Assembly: GCF_004015185.1 (NCBI RefSeq)
Contig: NZ_CP025746.1
Coordinates: 5,349,776 to 5,413,775, forward strand
Direction: 5' to 3'
From: Clostridium manihotivorum
GTDB lineage: Bacteria > Bacillota > Clostridia > Clostridiales > Clostridiaceae
Length of the DNA stretch: 64,000 nucleotides
Shown: positions 16,603 to 25,465 of the stretch, piece after piece
Layout of the letters: each line of letters begins with the position of its first letter
Numbering within the stretch: position 1 is the stretch's first letter
Notes under the pieces: generated by a model
Database searches by the model: none
What the model was told of the DNA's origin: nothing
What the model saw: the letters and a program-made list of their open reading frames with translations, nothing else
Position numbers and translations under genes: made by a program

Positions 16603-17607
16603 TCAACATATTCTAGGAATGATCTCTGCTTCAGCCATATCCAAAATTCTAGTTCCTCTTATATTGGTTTGTAATAGCACCCTACCATACTTGTCCTTTA
16701 CCACTTCTCCAATAACAGCTGCTTCTTTTCCTAAAGGATTATTTCTAATTATATCTAAGACTTTTTCACTATGTTCACTAGCTACTACAACTAAAACTCT
16801 TCCTTCATTTGCTATATATAAAGGATCTACCCCCAAGATCTCACAAACTCCACTAACCTCTTCTCTTACTGGTATACAGTTCTGATCTAACAATATTCCT
16901 TGTTCCCTATGATTAGTTATCTCATTAAGCACAGTGGCTAGACCACCTCTTGTTATATCCCTCATAAATCTAATTTTTAATTTGCTATTTAATATTTCTT
17001 CGATCAAACCATTTAAAGCATTGCAATCACTTTCTATTTCCGTCTCAAAATTCAGATCTTGCCGCTTACAAAGTATAGCAGTGCCATGATCTCCCAGGGT
17101 TCCGCTGACGATAATCTTATCACCTACTTCAATATTTGCAATTCCTAAATTCACATCATTCCTTAAACTACCTATTCCAGCAGTATTAATATATATTTTA
17201 TCTCCTTTACCTTTTTCAACTACCTTTGTATCCCCTGCAATTATCTTTACCCCAGCTTTTTTAGCAGCATTAGCCATAGATATTGCAATCTTCTCTAAAT
17301 CATTAACATCGAAACCTTCTTCTATTATGAACCCTGCAGTTAGATATAAGGGGATTGCTCCAACTACAGCTAGGTCATTTACTGTTCCACATACTGATAA
17401 TTTACCTATATCTCCTCCTGGAAAGAATATAGGTTCTATTACATATGAATCTGTGGTAATTGCAATTCTCCCATTTATGTTGTTTATGATACTAGAGTCA
17501 CCTTGTTGATCCAGTATCTTATTATAAAAATACTTATAAAAAATATTATCTATAAGCTCATGGGTACCTTTCCCCCCACTTCCATGATATAAAGTAATTA
17601 TATTCAT
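16603..17607 (-). CDS. hypE: hydrogenase maturation protein HypE (carbamoyl dehydratase)
   Basis: A 334-residue protein that dehydrates the thiocarbamate on its own C-terminal cysteine to the CN ligand of the [NiFe] site. It begins YHGSGGKGTHELI and ends IIPRIC, with the modified cysteine as the very last residue, as in all active HypE. The AIRS-type ATP-binding core reads RDITRGGLATVLNEI. The start at 17607 follows AAAGAGGAG; a longer frame to 17625 begins before that site. It is separated from hypD by about 250 bases holding an R3 palindrome, unlike the other genes of the operon, which abut or overlap. Confidence 0.95.
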   Translation of the reverse strand: MNIITLYHGSGGKGTHELIDNIFYKYFYNKILDQQGDSSIINNINGRIAITTDSYVIEPIFFPGGDIGKLSVCGTVNDLAVVGAIPLYLTAGFIIEEGFDVNDLEKIAISMANAAKKAGVKIIAGDTKVVEKGKGDKIYINTAGIGSLRNDVNLGIANIEVGDKIIVSGTLGDHGTAILCKRQDLNFETEIESDCNALNGLIEEILNSKLKIRFMRDITRGGLATVLNEITNHREQGILLDQNCIPVREEVSGVCEILGVDPLYIANEGRVLVVVASEHSEKVLDIIRNNPLGKEAAVIGEVVKDKYGRVLLQTNIRGTRILDMAEAEIIPRIC

Positions 17608-17719
17608 ATATATCTCCTCTTTCATATTAGGCTATATTTAATACTATTGTAGAGATTAAGTAGTTATAAAGGAGCTGCCCTATGAGCGAGCTATTAATAC
17701 AAGCTCATTAGATCAGCTA

Positions 17720-17822
17720 TATAGGGAACTAACTTCAACTATTAATTTATATATGCCAATGATCCCCAGAAGCCGGTATTATCGAACATTTATAAATTAA
17801 GTTTTCGTAAAGGATACCTATA
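17720..17822 (+). repeat. R3 palindromic repeat inside the hyp operon
   Basis: TATAGGGAAC at one end and GGATACCTATA at the other enclose inverted ATTAATTTATA / TATAAATTAAG arms and a central stem around CCCCAGAAGCCGG. It lies between hypD and hypE. Confidence 0.85.
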
Positions 17823-17856
17823 AGTACTGCTCACTTAATTTTAATACACTACTTTA

Positions 17857-18894
17857 TCAGAGCCTGAATTCATGATATTTATAATGTATCCCACAGCTTC
17901 CTTCCCTTGAAACCATACACACTCCTATAGGAGTGCTTGGAGTACATTGCTTCCCAAAGAAACTACAATCTTCTGGAGTTTTATTTCCTCTTAGTATACT
18001 TTCGCAAAGGCAGCCTTTTGATAAATATTTTTCTTCTACTTTTATATTGAACTTCTTTTCTGCATCAAAGCTTTCATACTCATTTCTTATCTTTAATCCA
18101 CTATTTTCAATGTTACCAAGTCCCCTCCAATTGGCAGAGCAGCTCTTAAAAACAGTTCTAATAATTTCTTTAGCCTTATTGTTCCCATCATATTGCACGA
18201 ATCTTTTATAAATGTTTTCTAATTTATTTTCTTTCTTAGTTATCATATCAATTAATAAAAAAATTGCTGATACAACATCTTTTTCTTCAAAACCTGCTAT
18301 TACCGCTGGAATTTTTAATTGCTCTGGTATAAACTTAAAGGATCGTTCACCTATAATGGTACTAACATGTCCTGGACATAAAATTCCATCTAATCTCAAA
18401 TCCTCGGAGTTTACTAGATGTTTTATAATCCCAGGCATAGTTTTTAATGTGCAAAACACGCTGAAATTCTTTGTTTTTTGAATACTAGCTTTATGTATTG
18501 CAAGAGCAGTAACTGGTGCTGTGGTTTCAAAACCTATACCCAAAAATACTATTTCTTTCGAGGGATTGTCTAAAGCTATTTTTAAGGCTTGCAAAGGTGA
18601 ATATATTACTCTTATGTCATTACCTAAAGCTTTTTGAAGCTTAAGGGAGCTATAAGTTCCAGGCACATTGATCATGTCTCCAAAGGTTGTAATTATCACC
18701 TCTGTCCTTTTGCTTAGTTCAATGGCACCATCAATATACCCTTGAGGAGTAACACATACTGGACACCCTGGTCCAGTAACAAGTTTCACATTGCTTGGCA
18801 GCACACCTTTAATTCCACTTTTCATAATAGAGCTAGTATGAGTTCCGCAAATTTCCATTATTCTAATGTCTCTATCAATGCTTATAGCTTTCAT
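17857..18894 (-). CDS. hypD: hydrogenase maturation protein HypD
   Basis: A 345-residue [4Fe-4S] scaffold that, with HypC, assembles the Fe(CN)2CO unit. It has MEICGTHT near the N-terminus, GPGCPVCVTP, the redox-active region around ILCPGHVSTIIG, and the C-terminal cluster cysteines (GCLCESILRG, EDCSFF, QCTPS, SCGIHYKY). The ATG overlaps the hypC stop (ATGA), showing translational coupling. Confidence 0.95.
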   Translation of the reverse strand: MKAISIDRDIRIMEICGTHTSSIMKSGIKGVLPSNVKLVTGPGCPVCVTPQGYIDGAIELSKRTEVIITTFGDMINVPGTYSSLKLQKALGNDIRVIYSPLQALKIALDNPSKEIVFLGIGFETTAPVTALAIHKASIQKTKNFSVFCTLKTMPGIIKHLVNSEDLRLDGILCPGHVSTIIGERSFKFIPEQLKIPAVIAGFEEKDVVSAIFLLIDMITKKENKLENIYKRFVQYDGNNKAKEIIRTVFKSCSANWRGLGNIENSGLKIRNEYESFDAEKKFNIKVEEKYLSKGCLCESILRGNKTPEDCSFFGKQCTPSTPIGVCMVSREGSCGIHYKYHEFRL

Positions 18895-19121
18895 ATCTCC
18901 TCTACCTCTTCAGAAAGTGTTTGATCAAATAGAAGTTTGGTTTCTTCTGCTTGCTTTTTATCCAGCTTTTCTATGGCACAACCTGCATGCACAAGCACAT
19001 AATCTCCCACTGTAACTTCTTCTAATAGAAATATATTAACCTTCATTTTTACCCCTTTGTACGATACCAAGGCTTCTTCTTCATATAGCTCTATAACTTC
19101 AAGAGGAACTGCAATACACAT
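18891..19121 (-). CDS. hypC: hydrogenase maturation chaperone HypC
   Basis: A 76-residue member of the HypC/HupF family beginning MCIAVPLEV, with Cys2 as the iron-carrying residue. It includes GDYVLVHAGCAIEKLD, the family's second hallmark. It carries the Fe(CN)2CO unit between HypD and the large-subunit precursor. It starts 3 bases after hypF ends. Confidence 0.95.
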   Translation of the reverse strand: MCIAVPLEVIELYEEEALVSYKGVKMKVNIFLLEEVTVGDYVLVHAGCAIEKLDKKQAEETKLLFDQTLSEEVEEI

Positions 19122-19124
19122 AAA

Positions 19125-21419
19125 TCACTCCATCTCCCTTTCATTTGCTATAACTATTTGGCCAACTGAAATCCCACCATCATTGCAAGGAATTTGACTA
19201 TTCATATAAACCTTAAAACCATCTTTACTCAAGCTCTCATAAACTTCTTCTAGTAATAGCTTATTTTGAAATACTCCTCCGCTAAGTGCTACTTCTTTAA
19301 TACCATAGTCTTTTGATAATTTTAGGCACATAATCTCTGTAATCTCTGCAATTGTATTATGGAGTTTTCTTGATATTACACCTTTTCTTATATTTCTTTT
19401 TACATCATCAATAATTCCCTTAATTATATTATCTGTATTAACCACATAGGCATCGCCTTGTTTCTCTATACAAAAAGCATAACCTTCTACATCTACATCT
19501 GCTTCAGCTTTCTTGAAACTACAAGCTAAATTCTCTAAAAAAATAGCCGCCTCGCCTTCAAAGCTTATTTCACCACTAAACCCTAATATATAAGCAACAG
19601 CATCAAAAAGCCTTCCCATGCTTGAAGTCTTAGGGCAGTTTATATTTTTTTCAATCATTTCCAAGTAGTTTCTTATACGTAACTTTCTATTAGCAGTTAT
19701 ATATTGCTCTGATAAACTTAAAAGCTGTTCCTCCGCTTCCCCTTTATAAGTTTTATAAAGATATGCTACAGCCATCCTAATTGGCTCCTTGGCAGCTCTA
19801 TCACCGCCTGGCATAGCAACTGAATTCAAGTATCCAACTCTTTTGAACTCCTTAAAGTCTGATATTAGAAATTCTCCCCCCCATACAGTGCCATCCTCAC
19901 CATAACCAGAACCATCAAAGGCTATGCCAATAACTTTTCCCTTAACTTGATTTTCAAAAAGCACACTAGCAATATGAGCGTGATGATGATAAACACCTAT
20001 CATCTTTCCAGGTAGTTTGTCTAAATATTTATAAAAAGGGGTGTTTGGATGTAGGTCATAAGCTATGAGTTTAGGTACCAAGTTATAAATATCAGTTAAC
20101 TTTTTCATGGTAGACTCATATCTTGCAAAGGTTTCAGTGTTGTCCATATCTCCTATATATTGACTAAAGACAATATGTTCATCCTTATAGAAACAGAAGC
20201 TATTCTTTAGATATGCTCCTAGGCTAATACTTTCCTTAAAGCCTGATTTGTTAAAATACGTAGGAGCATATCCTCTTCCCCTTCTTATAACCCTTTCTTT
20301 ACCTAACACAAATCTTATAACTGAATCATCTACAGAATTATAAATTTCTCTATCATTAATTAAATGGTAATCAGCTACTTTAGATAGCTTTTCAATAGCT
20401 TCTTTATTGCTATAAATTATAGGAGTTCCATTGATGTTTCCACTGGTCATTACAAGCGTTTCAATACCTTCTTGAAATAAAAGATAGTGGAGCGGAGTAT
20501 ATGGAAGCATCACTCCTAGTGTATTATTTCCTGGGGCAATAACTTCTGGAAGCTTGTTATGACTTTTATCTAGTATTACTATAGGTCTTACACTACTTTT
20601 AAGAACTTCTTCCTCTTCTGAGGATACCTTGCAGTAGTTTTTGATAGTTTCAATATCTTTCATCATTAAAGCAAAAGGTTTTGTTCTTCTATTTTTCCTT
20701 TTTCTTAGCCTTAATATAGCTTTTTCATTATTGCCATCACATACTAAGTTAAAACCACCTATACCTTTAACAGATAGAATGTTCCCTTCTTTAATTAACT
20801 TTATAGAATTAGTTATGACTTCCTCTTCATATATATGTCCTGTAATAGAGTTTATTAAAGCTAGCTGTGGTCCACATTCAGAGCAACAGTTTGTCTCCGC
20901 ATTAAATCTTCTATCCTTAACATCTTTGTATTCAGAGGCACAAGAACTACATAGCTCAAATTTGCTCATGGTAGTAACTGCTCTTTCATAAGGGATATCT
21001 TCTATCACCGAATATCTTGGCCCACAATCCGTACAGTTTGTAAATCCATAGTTATATCTACGCTTATCTTTATTAAGCAGCTCTTCATAGCATGCATTGC
21101 AAGTACCCATATCTGGTGAAATATAGGTAAAGCCATTTTTCTGTGATGTACTTGCCTCTATCTTAAAATCTTCATAATTACATATACTTTTATCTTTTTG
21201 TATTATTTCATTTATCTTAGAATTCTTTGGCCCATTATTACTTAAAATATCTATAAACTCATTAATAGCCTCTTTACTGCCTTCAACATCAATTATCAAG
21301 CCTTCGTTGGTATTTTTAACATTACCTCTTAAGCTCTTTGCTTTAGCCACACCATAGACAAAGGGCCTAAAACCAACTCCCTGTACTAATCCTCTCACCA
21401 CAATTAATTTTCTTATCAC
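19125..21419 (-). CDS. hypF: carbamoyltransferase HypF
   Basis: A 764-residue multidomain enzyme that makes the thiocarbamate on HypE from carbamoyl phosphate. In order: an acylphosphatase domain (residues 1-90, VVRGLVQGVGFRPF), two Cys4 zinc-finger units (about 105-185, CNACYEE...CTDCG and CSSCASE...CSECG), a YrdC-like domain (about 200-380, LSVKGIGGFNLVCD), and a Kae1-like domain (about 390-760, VYHHHAHIASV and GGVFQNKLL). The length is normal. It lies between hypB and hypC. Confidence 0.95.
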   Translation of the reverse strand: MIRKLIVVRGLVQGVGFRPFVYGVAKAKSLRGNVKNTNEGLIIDVEGSKEAINEFIDILSNNGPKNSKINEIIQKDKSICNYEDFKIEASTSQKNGFTYISPDMGTCNACYEELLNKDKRRYNYGFTNCTDCGPRYSVIEDIPYERAVTTMSKFELCSSCASEYKDVKDRRFNAETNCCSECGPQLALINSITGHIYEEEVITNSIKLIKEGNILSVKGIGGFNLVCDGNNEKAILRLRKRKNRRTKPFALMMKDIETIKNYCKVSSEEEEVLKSSVRPIVILDKSHNKLPEVIAPGNNTLGVMLPYTPLHYLLFQEGIETLVMTSGNINGTPIIYSNKEAIEKLSKVADYHLINDREIYNSVDDSVIRFVLGKERVIRRGRGYAPTYFNKSGFKESISLGAYLKNSFCFYKDEHIVFSQYIGDMDNTETFARYESTMKKLTDIYNLVPKLIAYDLHPNTPFYKYLDKLPGKMIGVYHHHAHIASVLFENQVKGKVIGIAFDGSGYGEDGTVWGGEFLISDFKEFKRVGYLNSVAMPGGDRAAKEPIRMAVAYLYKTYKGEAEEQLLSLSEQYITANRKLRIRNYLEMIEKNINCPKTSSMGRLFDAVAYILGFSGEISFEGEAAIFLENLACSFKKAEADVDVEGYAFCIEKQGDAYVVNTDNIIKGIIDDVKRNIRKGVISRKLHNTIAEITEIMCLKLSKDYGIKEVALSGGVFQNKLLLEEVYESLSKDGFKVYMNSQIPCNDGGISVGQIVIANEREME

Positions 21420-21447
21420 AATATCACCTTAGTTTTAAAAACTATTT

Positions 21448-22125
21448 TTAGTACTTATCATCATTCTTTATAAGCTTCATTAAATAAAAAGCAAAGTCTT
21501 CAACGCCCTCTCCAGTTCTAGAAGAAACTTCAAAAATCTTAGCATTTTTATTTAATGAACATATATCTTCACGAAATTCCTGTATATCAAAATCAGTAAA
21601 GTTAATAAGATCAATTTTATTCAATACAACTATGTCAGAAATCTTAAACATAAAGGGATATTTTAGCGGCTTATCATTTCCTTCTGTGACGCTAAGTACC
21701 GTAATTTTTGTATTTTCTCCTAGATCATAAGAAGCCGGACAAACCAAATTTCCTACGTTCTCTATAAACATAAGCTTAGGCATCCTTGTTTCAAGTTCAT
21801 CCATTCTCATTACCTTTACTGCCTCTTCTATCATAGAGGCATCCAGATGGCAAGCTCCACAGGTGTTTATTTGGACCACATTAATACCTTCTTGCTCTAT
21901 ACGTTCTGCATCCTTGGTTGTATACAAATCTCCTTCTATTACTCCAATAGATGTACTATCTTTAATCAAGCTTAAGGTTTTTTCAAGAAGTGTAGTCTTT
22001 CCAGCACCAAGCGAGCCAAAAATATTTATTGCAAATATACCATTTTCAGCAAATCTTCTTCGGTTATTTTCTGCAAACTCATCATTGGATTGAAGAATTC
22101 TTTTTTCTATCAATATATTTTTCAT
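21448..22125 (-). CDS. hypB: nickel-insertion GTPase HypB
   Basis: A 225-residue SIMIBI GTPase that hydrolyses GTP while nickel is inserted into the large subunit. The P-loop is GSLGAGKTT and the dimer-interface metal site is CGACHLD; NKIDL gives the guanine motif. There is no N-terminal His-rich or CxxCGC stretch, so it lacks the nickel-storage extension. The ATG at 22125 follows GAGGGAGAG; an in-frame TTG 15 bases earlier precedes it. It sits directly after hypA. Confidence 0.95.
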   Translation of the reverse strand: MKNILIEKRILQSNDEFAENNRRRFAENGIFAINIFGSLGAGKTTLLEKTLSLIKDSTSIGVIEGDLYTTKDAERIEQEGINVVQINTCGACHLDASMIEEAVKVMRMDELETRMPKLMFIENVGNLVCPASYDLGENTKITVLSVTEGNDKPLKYPFMFKISDIVVLNKIDLINFTDFDIQEFREDICSLNKNAKIFEVSSRTGEGVEDFAFYLMKLIKNDDKY

Positions 22126-22140
22126 AACTCTCTCCCTCAA

Positions 22141-22383
22141 TTATTGGCCTTCTATTCTATCTACCAATAGTTCAAAACCTTCAGTGTGCTCTATTATCAA
22201 AGTCGCTTCTTCACATTCTGAGTCTTTACTTATGGCTTTAAAAGCAAATCTAAGGGAGTCTTCAAATATTCCATTGAAGCTCCCGACCTTTATATATATA
22301 GCCTCAACCTTTTTCAGCTTATAAGCTTTAACATTATCAGTTACTATTGTATATATTTCAAAAGCTATGGATGCCTCATGCAT
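22141..22383 (-). CDS. hypA: HypA-like nickel chaperone lacking the zinc domain
   Basis: An 80-residue protein. The N-terminus MHEASIAFEIYTIV carries the Met-His-Glu nickel site of HypA, and the alpha/beta nickel domain continues to TLIIEHTEG near residue 65. In ordinary HypA (about 113 residues) a zinc ribbon with two CxxC pairs follows. Here the chain passes straight to ELLVDRIEGQ, which looks like the usual last strand, and it contains only one cysteine. The zinc loop therefore seems to be missing by an internal deletion. I chose the ATG giving the canonical MHE start, with GGTG upstream; a TTG four codons earlier would mask it. It overlaps the protease gene by 8 bases. Confidence 0.85.
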   Translation of the reverse strand: MHEASIAFEIYTIVTDNVKAYKLKKVEAIYIKVGSFNGIFEDSLRFAFKAISKDSECEEATLIIEHTEGFELLVDRIEGQ

Positions 22384-22849
22384 AACTTTCACCAAGTCTC
22401 ATACATTGACTTTCAATTATGCTATAAACTTCATTGCATATAGCATTAAACTTCTTCTTAAGCTCTTCTGAAAGTTCCAAGTCAAAACTAACTTTTGCTA
22501 TTTTGATACCTATTATAGTTCCGTTTACATTCACATCTGCTTTATTAATAAGACTTATTAAGCTAAAATTGTGTATAAGCTCAACATTATCGCAATACCT
22601 CTTAGCATCCTGTAAAGACAATAAAGTTATTTGTCCATAATATTCACCTAAGGAAGTACTATCTAAAATAAATACATAATCTCCATCTTCTATATGATCC
22701 AAAGCAAAGTCAAAGTCAGTCTCAGCTTTTACACAAGTTAAATCAAAAGAACTCAGCTTCAATCTTTCTTCAATACAATCAACTATCTTAAGAGCCACCC
22801 CGTCATCTCCCATAAGAATATTGCCTATGGCAATTAGTTTAAACCTCAT
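22376..22849 (-). CDS. [NiFe]-hydrogenase maturation endopeptidase
   Basis: A 157-residue protease of the HyaD/HycI/HupD family that trims the C-terminal tail of the large subunit after nickel insertion. It shows IGNILMGDDGVALKIVD with the metal-binding Asp, and the following Glu/Asp block DYVFILDSTSLG. It overlaps the large-subunit gene by 4 bases, and the large subunit still carries a 14-residue tail to remove. Confidence 0.92.
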   Translation of the reverse strand: MRFKLIAIGNILMGDDGVALKIVDCIEERLKLSSFDLTCVKAETDFDFALDHIEDGDYVFILDSTSLGEYYGQITLLSLQDAKRYCDNVELIHNFSLISLINKADVNVNGTIIGIKIAKVSFDLELSEELKKKFNAICNEVYSIIESQCMRLGESYA

Positions 22850-24249
22850 ACAAGCCTCATGAGCAAATCATCATATTTATCACTGATAATATGAGTAGCA
22901 CAAGAGACACAGGGATCAAAGGACCTTACTATACGTCCTAGCTCTGAAGGACTTTTTACATCTTCTATATAGGTTCCAATTAAAGCTTTTTCTATAACTC
23001 CTTTATTTCCATTAGAATCCTCAGGAGATATGTTCCATCCAGATGGGGTTATTATGTTATAGTTTTTTATCTTTTTGTCTTCAATGGTTATCCAGTGTGC
23101 CAAAGCACCCCTCGTGGTATCTCTTAGACCTACTCCTTTAGAAGCCATAGGTATTTCCCAGGAATTTTGTACCGCAGATATGAGTTTTACTTTTCCTAAA
23201 AGGTCCTCCATTATATCTGCAACCATCTTAACTTCCATTACTCTAGCTGTAACCCTATCAAGAGTTGATATTCCTTTAGTATATCTTCCATTAATCCAAA
23301 GTCTAGCTAGAGGACCAACCTCCATAGGAAGCCCATTATATCTAGCCGCCTTAACCCAGGTGTAAGCATCCTTTTTGGTGATATTGGTCTGCCAGGCTGC
23401 ATCTTCTTCCTTTAAAATTTCTTTTGAGGCTGAGTAGTAGGAGTGGGCTATATCTTCATTTATTTTTGCTGGATCAAAAGCTTCCTTTTTATTATCAATT
23501 ATCACTCCAGCTTTACAATATGCCATAACTCCATTAAAATCCTTGTCAAATGCACCATAGCTTAAAAAATTTCCGTATCCTGCTCCATTTTTAAAGTCTT
23601 CTGTATAATACTTCGAAATTATACCTATATCTTCAAACATGACACTATTTATGAAATCCTTTATAGCTGCTAAAGCGGCCTTAAGCTCTATTAGTTTTGA
23701 TACATCAAGATTGACAGTTACTCCTCCTACAAAAATCCCGTGATTATGAGGAGCTTTTCCTCCCAAAAGAGCAAGCATTCTATGAGCTGCCCTACTATAT
23801 TTAAAAGCCTCAATATAATGATTATTTATTTTTGAATTTACTTCTCTAGGTATCTTATATTTTCTTCCTGGATCCTTAGCTGGACTTACTTCAATCTGAA
23901 CATAGTCAGGTATGGTAAATTGATAGAAATGTCTTATATGATTTTGTAAAAACTCGCAGCCATGCATTATCTGTCTTATTATATTGCTATTATTATCAGG
24001 TTGCACACCTAGTGCATTTTCCACTGCTATAGAAGAAACAAACCCATGAGCTGTGGAGCATATACCACATATTCTTTCTGTGAAATATATTGCATCAAAA
24101 GGTGATCTTCCCTTTAGCATTTCTTCGAAGCCTCTAAATAAATGCCCATTTGTCTTAGCATCCACAACTATATTCTTATCTATGGTAACTTCTATTTGCA
24201 TAAAACCACTTATTCTAGTTATAGGATTGATTACTATTTTTTCACTCAT
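22846..24249 (-). CDS. [NiFe]-hydrogenase large subunit
   Basis: A 467-residue catalytic subunit. Both cysteine motifs are intact: RICGICSTAH (Cys61, Cys64) near the N-terminus and DPCVSCATH (Cys447, Cys450) near the C-terminus. The predicted cleavage site is after His453, leaving a 14-residue tail for the adjacent protease. It overlaps the small-subunit gene by 4 bases. The physiological direction (H2 uptake or production) cannot be read from the sequence. Confidence 0.95.
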   Translation of the reverse strand: MSEKIVINPITRISGFMQIEVTIDKNIVVDAKTNGHLFRGFEEMLKGRSPFDAIYFTERICGICSTAHGFVSSIAVENALGVQPDNNSNIIRQIMHGCEFLQNHIRHFYQFTIPDYVQIEVSPAKDPGRKYKIPREVNSKINNHYIEAFKYSRAAHRMLALLGGKAPHNHGIFVGGVTVNLDVSKLIELKAALAAIKDFINSVMFEDIGIISKYYTEDFKNGAGYGNFLSYGAFDKDFNGVMAYCKAGVIIDNKKEAFDPAKINEDIAHSYYSASKEILKEEDAAWQTNITKKDAYTWVKAARYNGLPMEVGPLARLWINGRYTKGISTLDRVTARVMEVKMVADIMEDLLGKVKLISAVQNSWEIPMASKGVGLRDTTRGALAHWITIEDKKIKNYNIITPSGWNISPEDSNGNKGVIEKALIGTYIEDVKSPSELGRIVRSFDPCVSCATHIISDKYDDLLMRLV

Positions 24250-25118
24250 TGCTTCTCTCCAGACTGAAAATTGATAAAGGGTTCCATGCTATCTGGAAAT
24301 CCACTATTTACACATCCAATACATGGTGTATTATCTTCTACAGGCCAATTTACCCTGTCATTCCATTTTCTTAAAGGACAGTCTGACCTAGTGATAGGCC
24401 CTCTACATCCAAGTTGATACATACACTCTTTGTCCCCAAGTTTTTTGGCAAAGATCTTCTTATCAAAAAAGGATCTTCTAGAACAATAAGTATGAATAGT
24501 TGCTTCATATAGAAATAAAGGTCTTCCATCAATATCTAACTCCGGCAAACCGTAGAGAATCAAATGTGCAATGGTGCTTATCACCCATTGTGGATGAGCA
24601 GGACATCCTGGAATTCTTATGACTTTTACCTTTTGATCTGATAAAAAGTCAGGTACACTCTTACTTTGAGAAGGGTTTGGCTTGGCAGCTGACGGCCCCC
24701 CATAAGAAGCGCAAGTCCCTACTGACAGTATATACTTAGCTTTTCCCGCCGCTAAAGATACTGCTTCGGCTCCGGAAATTAGTTTTCCGTTGTATTCAGC
24801 TATAATGTTATACAAGCCATTATCTCTTGAAGTTACAGCACCTTCTACCACTAAGATAAACTCTGTATCTAAGGTTTCAAGAAATTTTTCAAAAGCTCTT
24901 TGCCCTTCAGCTCCCATTACGCTATTATTATAGGTTATATCTACCATGTTACTAAGAAAATATGGAGCATCGGGATTATTTGCATCCAAAAGAGAAATTA
25001 TATTTCCTGAGCATCCGCAAGCCTCTAACCAAATAAGCTTAGTCTTTTTTATGGAATTATTCTTTATTCCTTCCATAGCAGTCTGTAAAAGTTCTCTTTG
25101 ACATCTTTTTTTAGACAT
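24246..25118 (-). CDS. [NiFe]-hydrogenase small subunit, no Tat signal
   Basis: A 290-residue iron-sulfur subunit. The first 25 residues are polar and basic without an RRxFxK motif or a hydrophobic stretch, so it should stay in the cytoplasm. Proximal cluster ligands are EACGCSGN, GTCASYGG and GCPAHPQW; the distal set is HTYC...ECMYQLGC; the medial set is SDCPL...PCIGC. The first motif has Cys-x-Cys instead of the usual Cys-x-x-Cys. No C-terminal membrane helix is present, and no cytochrome or other redox partner is encoded in the operon. Confidence 0.93.
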   Translation of the reverse strand: MSKKRCQRELLQTAMEGIKNNSIKKTKLIWLEACGCSGNIISLLDANNPDAPYFLSNMVDITYNNSVMGAEGQRAFEKFLETLDTEFILVVEGAVTSRDNGLYNIIAEYNGKLISGAEAVSLAAGKAKYILSVGTCASYGGPSAAKPNPSQSKSVPDFLSDQKVKVIRIPGCPAHPQWVISTIAHLILYGLPELDIDGRPLFLYEATIHTYCSRRSFFDKKIFAKKLGDKECMYQLGCRGPITRSDCPLRKWNDRVNWPVEDNTPCIGCVNSGFPDSMEPFINFQSGEKQ

Positions 25119-25161
25119 TTTCCCTCTTATCCAATTTATTGCTTGATAAATTGTATTCTCG

Positions 25162-25311
25162 CTATTTTAGTTTTATACTTTTTCTAAAAAGCAATCCCTT
25201 AGGTGGTGCCACTTCATGGTGTATTTTATCTAAATCTTTGGCTAAAATATAATTTTCTTCGAAGAAGACAGGCTCTTTTTCATTATACTTCGTGAGTTCT
25301 TTAGCATTCAT
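25162..25311 (-). CDS. putative 49-residue protein leading the hydrogenase operon
   Basis: An open frame starts with ATG at 25311, ends with TAG at 25162 and lies 43 bases before the small-subunit gene on the same strand. The product starts MNAKELTKYNEKEP and ends FRKSIKLK; it is hydrophilic, with no cysteine or membrane helix. A weak AGGA lies 7 bases before the ATG. I recognise no family. The composition looks protein-like and the position suggests co-transcription with the hydrogenase, but the call rests on position alone. Confidence 0.45.
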   Translation of the reverse strand: MNAKELTKYNEKEPVFFEENYILAKDLDKIHHEVAPPKGLLFRKSIKLK

Positions 25312-25330
25312 GTGGAATTCCTAAGAAATG

Positions 25331-25376
25331 AAAAAAAGCAGTTGGATTAATAACCTAGAGCTATTACTTCAACTGC
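25331..25376 (-). terminator. terminator of the azoreductase gene
   Basis: On the minus strand GCAGTTG pairs with CAACTGC across an imperfect inner stem and is followed by seven Ts. It lies about 90 bases after the azoreductase stop and just upstream of the hydrogenase operon. Confidence 0.75.
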
Positions 25377-25465
25377 CTTTTGGAAAATAAATTTTCTAGT
25401 AATCTACATTAAACCTTTCATATTACTAGGTTGAACTAGCAGAAAATTTATACTGAGTTATGCAT

